From: Gammaproteobacteria bacterium
GTDB taxonomy: Bacteria; Pseudomonadota; Gammaproteobacteria; Steroidobacterales; Steroidobacteraceae
Assembly (NCBI GenBank): GCA_029857655.1
Contig: JAOUGR010000007.1
Coordinates: 1-16,143 of the forward strand
Length of the DNA: 16,143 nucleotides
Direction: 5' to 3'
Both the position numbers and the translations under genes were made by a program. The notes under the pieces are model-generated. The model made no database searches, had not been told where the DNA came from, and saw nothing but the letters and a program-made list of their open reading frames with translations. Every line of letters begins with the position of its first letter. Position 1 is the stretch's first letter. Positions 10,547 to 16,143 of this stretch are shown one piece after another.

Positions 10547-11083
10547 CTAATTCGTCAACGCCGAGCCGAGCCGCGCGAGGCGGCCCTTCAGCGATCCGTC
10601 GATGACCAGGTCGCCGGCGCGAACGATCGCGCCGCCGATCAGCGATTCATCGATCCTCGTGTGCATGCGTACGTCGCGGCCGAGACGGCGCTTGAGCGCG
10701 TCCGTCAGCCGCTTCTGCTGCGGCGCCGCGATTTCGCGCGCCGCGATTACTTCCACGTCAATGACGTTTTCAACCTCGGCCCGGAGCACTTCGAACTGCG
10801 CGGCAATCTCGGGCAGGAGCGCGAGTCGCTTGTTTTCGCCTAGCGTGCCGAGGAAATTCCGTCCGGCAACGCCCCCCACCTTGCCCGCCAGGTCTGCGAA
10901 CAGACCAACGAGCTCTCCGTCCGTCACCTTCGGATGGCCGATAAGCCGCGCAACCCGCGGATCGGACGCGGCCACCGCCGCGACCCCCAGGAGCTTCGAC
11001 CAGGAAGCGAAGTCCTTGGCGTCGTGGGCGTACGCAAAGGCAGCCCGCGCATAAGGCCTGGCAATGGTGGCGCGATCAGCCAT
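10547..11083 (-). CDS. atpH: ATP synthase F1 subunit delta
   Basis: 178 residues; joins the top of F1 to the peripheral stalk b subunits. The true start is the ATG at 11083 (MADRATIARPYARAAF), because this matches the family's conserved N-terminus; the open frame upstream to 11149 is only the atpF coding region in another frame. The C-terminal half carries the conserved DESLIGGAIVRAGDLVIDGSLKGRL block. The start lies within the end of atpF, an overlap of eight bases, with AAGCAGG upstream, so the two are translationally coupled. Confidence 0.97.
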   Translation of the reverse strand: MADRATIARPYARAAFAYAHDAKDFASWSKLLGVAAVAASDPRVARLIGHPKVTDGELVGLFADLAGKVGGVAGRNFLGTLGENKRLALLPEIAAQFEVLRAEVENVIDVEVIAAREIAAPQQKRLTDALKRRLGRDVRMHTRIDESLIGGAIVRAGDLVIDGSLKGRLARLGSALTN

Positions 11084-11570
11084 GGGTCGGTGCCTGCTTC
11101 TCCAGTTCGGCCGCGAGTTCGTCCAGCAGCGTCGCATGCGACTTCGCATCCACCTCGCGCCCCAGCACGCGGGTTGCGCCCGCTACCGCGAGCGCGGCCA
11201 CTTCACGCCTGAGTGCATCGCGCGCCTTGGTCTGCGAGGTCACAAGCTCGGTGCGGGCTGCGGCGACGATGCGTTCGCCCTCCGCCGAGGCGTGTTCCTT
11301 CGCTTCTGCGACCATTTCGTTCGAGCGTTTGTGCGCCATATCGGCAACCTGCGTCGCTTTCTGCCGCGCATCCTGCAGGATGCTCTCGGCGCCGTGGCGA
11401 GCGTCGGCGAGTTCCCGCTGTCCCTTGTCCCCCGCCGCGATGCCGTCGGCGATTTCCTTGCGACGCTGCTCAATCGCATTCATGACCGGTGGCCAGATGA
11501 AGCGCATGCAGAACCAGACGAAGACGATCATCGCGACCGTCTGTCCGATCAGTGTCAGGTTGAAATCCAT
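11076..11570 (-). CDS. atpF: ATP synthase Fo subunit b
   Basis: 164 residues; forms the dimeric peripheral stalk. One N-terminal membrane helix (about 7-27, ending FMRFIWPPVM-like in FCMRFIWPPVMNAI) is followed by a long charged helix rich in Ala, Glu, Arg and Lys that forms the right-handed coiled coil, ending in a delta-binding region (TLLDELAAELEKQ). The ATG is preceded by GGGGAGAG. The length is slightly above the 156 residues of E. coli. A single b gene is present, so the stalk should be a homodimer. Confidence 0.97.
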   Translation of the reverse strand: MDFNLTLIGQTVAMIVFVWFCMRFIWPPVMNAIEQRRKEIADGIAAGDKGQRELADARHGAESILQDARQKATQVADMAHKRSNEMVAEAKEHASAEGERIVAAARTELVTSQTKARDALRREVAALAVAGATRVLGREVDAKSHATLLDELAAELEKQAPTHG

Positions 11571-11588
11571 CGAATCTCTCCCCGGCGA

Positions 11589-12701
<1,113 letters not shown>

Positions 12702-13061
12702 TTAGCGTCCCCTATCGAACAGCAATCCCGCCGGCAGGGCCAGCAGCGTTGCGATGTACCCGGCGAACAAAAACTCCGGGTACAGCGGCCGGAGGCTAAC
12801 GAACACCGCAATAAACATCGCTGCCGTGATCGCGAGCTTGCCGATCTCGCCCAGCCATCCGGCCGCCAGCAGGCTTCTCGCACTGCTCCCGGCCCGCGGC
12901 GACATCAGCCTCGCCGCCAGAAATGCGTTCGGCACGACGCCGATCAGTCCACCCAACAAGGTGGGGACGGCCCGGTCGGAACCAAGCCAGATCCAGACCA
13001 CCGTCGCGAGCGCCAGGCCGGTTGCCAGCTGCGCGAACAGTATGTTGCGGACGGTTTTCAT
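12702..13061 (-). CDS. atpI: ATP synthase assembly protein I (AtpI)
   Basis: 119 residues with four hydrophobic segments. AtpI is a non-structural, membrane-bound factor that helps assemble the c ring and is usually the first gene of the operon, as here. The match is by layout and by GGLIGVVPNAFLAAR and LGEIGKLAITAAMFIAVFV, which are typical. The start is the ATG at 13061 (MKTVRNILFAQL) with GGAG about nine bases upstream; the open frame up to 13277 runs back through the promoter and is not coding. The leader before the gene contains a terminator-like hairpin. Confidence 0.88.
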   Translation of the reverse strand: MKTVRNILFAQLATGLALATVVWIWLGSDRAVPTLLGGLIGVVPNAFLAARLMSPRAGSSARSLLAAGWLGEIGKLAITAAMFIAVFVSLRPLYPEFLFAGYIATLLALPAGLLFDRGR

Positions 13062-13080
13062 GCACCCGGCTCCGGCAACA

Positions 13081-13117
13081 AAAACGCCACGTGGCCCTGA
13101 GCGGTCCGTGGCGTTTT
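13081..13117 (-). terminator. Terminator-like hairpin in the atp operon leader
   Basis: An 11-base perfect inverted repeat, AAAACGCCACG at 13081-13091 and its complement at 13107-13117, encloses a 15-base loop. On the minus strand the 3' arm runs directly into five T residues (13084-13080), then GTT, the layout of an intrinsic terminator. It ends about 20 bases before the atpI start and lies downstream of the promoter at 13161-13189. It could end transcription arriving from parB, attenuate atp expression, or act as an RNA-stabilising 5' hairpin. The structure is seen; the function is inferred. Confidence 0.6.
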
Positions 13118-13160
13118 CACGCTCCAGCGCAAGCCGCAGAGGCGGCCAAAACCGGGCGGA

Positions 13161-13189
13161 ATTATAGAGGGCGGGCCCCCCGCTTACAA
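13161..13189 (-). promoter_or_regulatory. Sigma-70-type promoter for the atp operon
   Basis: On the minus strand a perfect TATAAT (13166-13161) is preceded by TTGTAA (13189-13184) with a 17-base spacer. Transcription should begin near 13154, giving a leader of about 93 bases before atpI. The spacer is almost purely G and C and contains a short inverted repeat (GCGGG, three bases, CCCGC at 13171-13183). The position before the first atp gene supports the call. Confidence 0.75.
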
Positions 13190-13227
13190 CCGGAAAGAAT
13201 CGAAGAAGCCTTTGTTTTTGTGCGCAT

Positions 13228-13338
13228 TTACGCGCGCCGGGCGGCGCGACCGAAAACCAGCCCGCTTGCCGCGCCAATCGACATGGCGAGTATGGTGCTC
13301 AAGTTGTGGTGAAGATCGAATGTGTTTGCTTCGTGCAT
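13228..13338 (-). CDS. Unrecognised 36-residue single-span membrane protein (candidate)
   Basis: A short frame with unusually good start signals: ATG at 13338 preceded by GGAGGG with eight bases between GGAGG and the start. It begins MHEANTFDLHHNLSTILAM, continues with SIGAASGLVFG and ends RAARRA before TAA. Residues ~13-30 could form one membrane helix with a GxxxG pattern (GAASG), and the arginine-rich end should stay in the cytoplasm. It sits between the DUF3617 gene and the atp promoter, and its stop is about 40 bases upstream of the -35 element. I recognise no family. It could be a chance frame, but the ribosome binding site and the helix-plus-arginine layout argue for a real small protein. 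Confidence 0.5.
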   Translation of the reverse strand: MHEANTFDLHHNLSTILAMSIGAASGLVFGRAARRA

Positions 13339-13492
13339 GACTTATCCCTCCATGGGCGACACTCTGGAGGAACAAGGCCGGGCGAACCAACGGGGCTTCT
13401 GAAGCCTGGTTAAGCGCAACTAGTGCCCGGCTAGTACAGGTAGCCCACGCGCTCCCCAAATGGGAAGAACTCCCGTGTTCACGGCGCAGGCC
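13339..13492. other. Intergenic stretch downstream of the DUF3617 gene
   Basis: Holds the ribosome binding site of the small frame at its lower edge. Two short inverted repeats are visible: GGCTTC-T-GAAGCC at 13394-13406 and ACTAG/CTAGT near 13420-13436. Neither is followed by a T run, so no terminator is called. A weak TTGGGG/TACTAG pair with 17-base spacing exists on the minus strand but is too poor to call a promoter. Confidence 0.4.
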
Positions 13493-13915
13493 CTAATCCA
13501 TCGGCTTGTCGCAGGTGCCGACCTTCTTCCCCGTAAGCCTGATGGTCATGGCCATGCCCTCGGCCATGGCGATGATCGCGCCCTTATAGGAATCCGTGCC
13601 TTCGAATGTCATCTCGCCGGTGCCGGTCATCGGCATGTCACCGCTGCACTGCATCGTCCAGGTCGCCTTGTTGCCGACCCTCTTGAAGTTTGAGGTGACG
13701 CATGTCCTGTCGCCGCCCGGCGGCGGCCGTGTCCACTCCCTGGCGGCGCACATCTTCTGCGTCTGCATCGGCATCTGCATCGGCATGCCTTCCATCACCA
13801 TCTGGGACGTGGTTTCCCAGAGGACGCCCGGCGGATCGTCCGCGCGTACCGGAGCAAGGACCATGAACATGAGAAAAGCCGTGGCCGCCACGCGGCCAGA
13901 TAACGTGCCGATCAT
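13493..13915 (-). CDS. DUF3617 family secreted protein
   Basis: 140 residues with a signal peptide probably cut after VRA (23-25). The mature part opens LWETTSQMVMEGMPMQMP, followed by paired cysteines (56, 72, 90, 135) and WTMQCSGDMPMTGTGEMTF, the usual pattern of DUF3617 proteins: a 'W-E-x-T' opening, a methionine-rich stretch, a TGTGE motif and a final GTC. Four cysteines suggest two disulfides in the periplasm. The function of the family is unknown. GAGGGGG lies close before the ATG. The gene starts 15 bases after the parB stop and so probably belongs to the rsmG-parAB transcript. Confidence 0.85.
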   Translation of the reverse strand: MIGTLSGRVAATAFLMFMVLAPVRADDPPGVLWETTSQMVMEGMPMQMPMQTQKMCAAREWTRPPPGGDRTCVTSNFKRVGNKATWTMQCSGDMPMTGTGEMTFEGTDSYKGAIIAMAEGMAMTIRLTGKKVGTCDKPMD

Positions 13916-13930
13916 GCTAACCCCCTCTTA

Positions 13931-14845
13931 TCATCGAATGTGCGCCAGGATTCCGTCGAGTTCGTCGAGGCTGTGGTAGCTGATGACCAGCCGGCCCTTG
14001 CCCTTGGCCCCGTGATGCAGTTCGACCTTGGCGCCGAGCTTGTCGGCGAGGTCGCCTTCCAGCCGCCTGATGTCCGGATCGCGTTCCATGCTGCCCCGGC
14101 CGGAGCGCTCTGAGTCTCCGGCGGCAGCCCGCGCGAGAAGCCGCCGCACGAGCGCCTCCGTGTCGCGCACCGAAAGGCCCTTCTTCGCGACCAGCCCCGC
14201 GACTTCTGCCAGTTGCCGGCGATTGGTCAATCCCAGCAGTGCGCGCGCATGGCCCATTTCGAGCTTTCGTTGCTCGACAAGTGTCTTGACCTCGTCGGGT
14301 AGCTCCAACAGTCGGAGCAGATTGGAAACTGCAACACGCGAACGGCCGACTGCCTCGGCAGCCTGCTGGTGGGTCAGCTCAAACTCGGTGATCAGTCGCG
14401 ACAGCGCCACCGCTTCTTCGAGTGGGTTGAGGTTCTCGCGCTGGATATTCTCGATCAGCGCCATCGCGACTGCGGTTTCGTCGTCCACGCGCCGTACGAC
14501 TGCGGGTATATCGGCGAGTCCCGCCATCTGTGCCGCGCGCCAGCGCCGTTCGCCGGCGATGATCTCGTAGCGCTGCGGAGTGCTCGCTGTCGGCGTGCCG
14601 ACAGGGCGTACGACGATCGGCTGGACTACACCTTGGGCCCGGATCGAATCAGCGAGCTCGGCGAGTGATTCCTCGCGCATGTCCATGCGCGGCTGGTACT
14701 TGCCCTTTTCCAGCAGGTCCACGGGCACGTGCGTCAACTGGTCACGGACCGGGGGAACGCCAGATACCGGGCGCGGCGAGGTTTGTCCGAGCAACGCTTC
14801 GAGCCCGCGTCCCAGCCCCCGTTTCTTGTCAGCCATCGCCGTCAT
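13931..14845 (-). CDS. parB: Chromosome-partitioning protein ParB
   Basis: 304 residues. Binds parS sites near the origin and spreads as a CTP-dependent clamp; partners with ParA. The N-terminal basic patch (KKRGLGRGLEALLG, 7-20) is the usual ParA-stimulating region. GERRWRA at 98-104 and ENIQRENLNPLEEA at 132-145 are the CTP-binding and arginine-patch motifs. The helix-turn-helix is at about 159-180 (THQQAAEAVGRSRVAVSNLL), and the C-terminal dimerisation domain is at about 258-304. The ATG at 14845 has GGGGAG at good distance; the ATG at 14836 is too far from it. A gap of 48 bases follows parA. Confidence 0.97.
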   Translation of the reverse strand: MTAMADKKRGLGRGLEALLGQTSPRPVSGVPPVRDQLTHVPVDLLEKGKYQPRMDMREESLAELADSIRAQGVVQPIVVRPVGTPTASTPQRYEIIAGERRWRAAQMAGLADIPAVVRRVDDETAVAMALIENIQRENLNPLEEAVALSRLITEFELTHQQAAEAVGRSRVAVSNLLRLLELPDEVKTLVEQRKLEMGHARALLGLTNRRQLAEVAGLVAKKGLSVRDTEALVRRLLARAAAGDSERSGRGSMERDPDIRRLEGDLADKLGAKVELHHGAKGKGRLVISYHSLDELDGILAHIR

Positions 14846-14893
14846 CCCAGGCTCCCCGTCCGGCGAGTCTAACGGAAAAGAACTGCGTGCCCA

Positions 14894-15667
14894 CTATTCC
14901 TCTTCCGAACGGCGGATCATCTCGCCGGCGAGAGCAAGGTAGGCGAGCGCGCCGCGCGAATCCTTGTCATGAAAGAGCGCCGGCACCCCGAAACTCGGTG
15001 CTTCGGCTAGCCGCACATTGCGCGGGATGATCGTGCGGAACACGCGATCGCCGAAATGCTCGATCAATTGTGCCGCGACATCGTTGGACAGGTTGTTGCG
15101 CGGGTCGAACATCGTTCGGAGGATGCCCTCGATGCGCAGGCGCGAATTGATCGAATCGTGAATCTGCTCGATCGTGCCGACCAGGCTCGACAGCCCTTCG
15201 AGCGCGTAGTACTCGCACTGCATCGGTATCAGAACGGAATCCGCCGCTGTCAGCGCATTTACGGTCAGGATATTGAGCGCTGGTGGGCAGTCGATGATGA
15301 TGAGGTCATAGCGGTCGCGGATCGACGCCAGCGCCTGCTCCAGCCGGTGCTCGCGCCCGGCAGGTGATGCCAGCAATCGCACTTCCGCGGCGGTCAGGTC
15401 CTGGTTCGCCGGCAGGAGATCAAACCCGCCGGGGTCGATTGCGACGATCGCGTCCTCCGCGCGGCAATCTCCCAGCAGCACATCGGTCGAAGAGCGCTCC
15501 AGCAAACGCTTGTCCACGCCGCAGCCCATCGTGGCGTTGCCTTGCGGATCGAGATCCGCCAGCAGCACGCGTCGCTTCGTCACCGCGAGCGATGCGGCGA
15601 GATTGACGGCGGTTGTCGTCTTGCCGACGCCGCCCTTCTGGTTCGCCACCGCGATGATGCGATTCAT
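14894..15667 (-). CDS. parA: Chromosome-partitioning ATPase ParA
   Basis: 257 residues. A Walker-type ATPase that moves origin regions apart with ParB. The deviant P-loop KGGVGKTT is at 11-18, including the signature lysine; LLADLDPQGN (35-44) is the A' motif and DLIIIDCPP (121-129) the Walker B strand. The start is the ATG at 15667 (MNRIIAVANQKGG), which matches family length; the frame to 15748 overlaps the end of rsmG and is not used. It begins four bases after the rsmG stop, so they form one transcript. The absence of an N-terminal DNA-binding domain marks it as the chromosomal (type Ib-like) ParA/Soj kind. Confidence 0.97.
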   Translation of the reverse strand: MNRIIAVANQKGGVGKTTTAVNLAASLAVTKRRVLLADLDPQGNATMGCGVDKRLLERSSTDVLLGDCRAEDAIVAIDPGGFDLLPANQDLTAAEVRLLASPAGREHRLEQALASIRDRYDLIIIDCPPALNILTVNALTAADSVLIPMQCEYYALEGLSSLVGTIEQIHDSINSRLRIEGILRTMFDPRNNLSNDVAAQLIEHFGDRVFRTIIPRNVRLAEAPSFGVPALFHDKDSRGALAYLALAGEMIRRSEEE

Positions 15668-15671
15668 GAGA

Positions 15672-16143
15672 TCAGGCTCTCCCGAGCTCCACGATACAAC
15701 GCTCTGCCGCAAGACCGGGAATCCGGACCTCGTGCACCGCGACCGCACGCCAGCCGGCCGGCAGGGCCTGGATTTCGGACTCCGGCCGGCGGCCTTTCAA
15801 GGCAAGCATGCGGCCGCTGGGCGCGCACAAATGCCCCGCAACGCGCACGAAATCCGCCAGTTTCCCGAGTGCCCGCGCCACCACGCAGTCGAAAGGGGCG
15901 GACCCCCGCCAAGCCTCGGCCCGCGCCGGGATGACCTCGACATTCGCGAGCCCCATGACTGCCGCCACATGCACGACAAAGCGCGCCTTCTTGCCGGTCG
16001 CCTCGATCAGCGCGAACTCGCGCCCCGGATTGAGCACTGCCAGCGGCAGGCCCGGGAAGCCCGCGCCGGTACCAATGTCGGCGACGCGCGTGCCGCGGAG
16101 ATACGGCTGCGCGGACAGTGAATCCAGCAGGTGCTTGCGGACC
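15672..16143 (-). CDS. rsmG: 16S rRNA (guanine-N7)-methyltransferase RsmG (5' end cut by window edge)
   Basis: Methylates N7 of G527 of 16S rRNA using S-adenosylmethionine. The visible part is 156 residues read from 16142; comparison with the ~207-residue E. coli protein suggests about 50 N-terminal residues lie beyond the window. KHLLDSLSAQPYL opens the visible part, and ADIGTGAGFPGLPLA is the methionine-cofactor loop, almost as in E. coli. RFVVHVAAVMGLANVEVI and VVARALGKLADFV follow, and ALKGRRPESEI is a conserved late motif. Formerly gidB; it lies next to parA in many gammaproteobacteria. Confidence 0.95.
   Translation of the reverse strand, partial: VRKHLLDSLSAQPYLRGTRVADIGTGAGFPGLPLAVLNPGREFALIEATGKKARFVVHVAAVMGLANVEVIPARAEAWRGSAPFDCVVARALGKLADFVRVAGHLCAPSGRMLALKGRRPESEIQALPAGWRAVAVHEVRIPGLAAERCIVELGRA

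Noticed and set aside
13086..13095. GCCACGTGGC palindrome containing the CACGTG core of parS
   Set aside because: The flanks do not match the parS pattern (TTTCACGTGAAA); the palindrome is part of the leader hairpin. No parS site was seen in the window despite parAB.
13062..13277. N-terminal extension of atpI
   Set aside because: The extension reads through the promoter and hairpin; the family's start is the ATG at 13061 with a ribosome binding site.

Overview
The window is a GC-rich stretch of a bacterial chromosome from the neighbourhood of the replication origin, most likely a gammaproteobacterium. The gene order rsmG-parA-parB-atpIBEFHAGDC is the usual gammaproteobacterial arrangement, and the ATP synthase subunits read like the E. 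coli proteins (the a subunit keeps its essential arginine at residue 210, as in E. coli). The genus cannot be fixed from the sequence; the NnrU-like and DUF3617 neighbours would fit environmental lineages related to Xanthomonadales or Steroidobacterales, but that is a guess.

Layout from right to left, mostly on the minus strand. At 16143-13493 lie rsmG (5' end cut by the window edge), parA, parB and a secreted DUF3617 protein. A 430-base stretch without annotated genes follows (13492-13062). It holds a convincing 36-codon reading frame with its own strong ribosome binding site, a good sigma-70 promoter (TTGTAA, 17 bases, TATAAT), and a terminator-like hairpin lying between that promoter and atpI. 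The full nine-gene atp operon then runs from 13061 to 6249: atpI, then the Fo genes B, E and F, then the F1 genes H, A, G, D and C, with gaps of 2-21 bases or short overlaps.

The atp operon converges on a small plus-strand operon (4528-6174): a glutathione S-transferase-like protein, an NnrU-like membrane protein and a small secreted protein, followed by a 23-codon stub that looks like the beginning of a lost membrane-protein gene. Divergent from the transferase is an FSH1-like serine hydrolase (4473-3745). Its last residues are read antisense through a remnant of a zinc-type alcohol dehydrogenase.

The left end (minus strand) holds a secreted trypsin-like protease coupled by overlap to a membrane-anchored FHA-domain protein, then msrB and msrA for repair of oxidised methionine. 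msrA runs off the left edge.

How the genes fit together: rsmG, parAB and atp are core functions for ribosome methylation, origin segregation and energy supply. The left half mixes stress and redox functions (MsrA/MsrB, transferase, envelope protease) with two gene remnants, which suggests past rearrangement around the 3' end of the atp operon. No mobile element, CRISPR array, tRNA or rRNA was seen. No clear new multi-gene system is present. The most interesting items are the 36-codon ORF, the atp leader hairpin and the protease-FHA pair.
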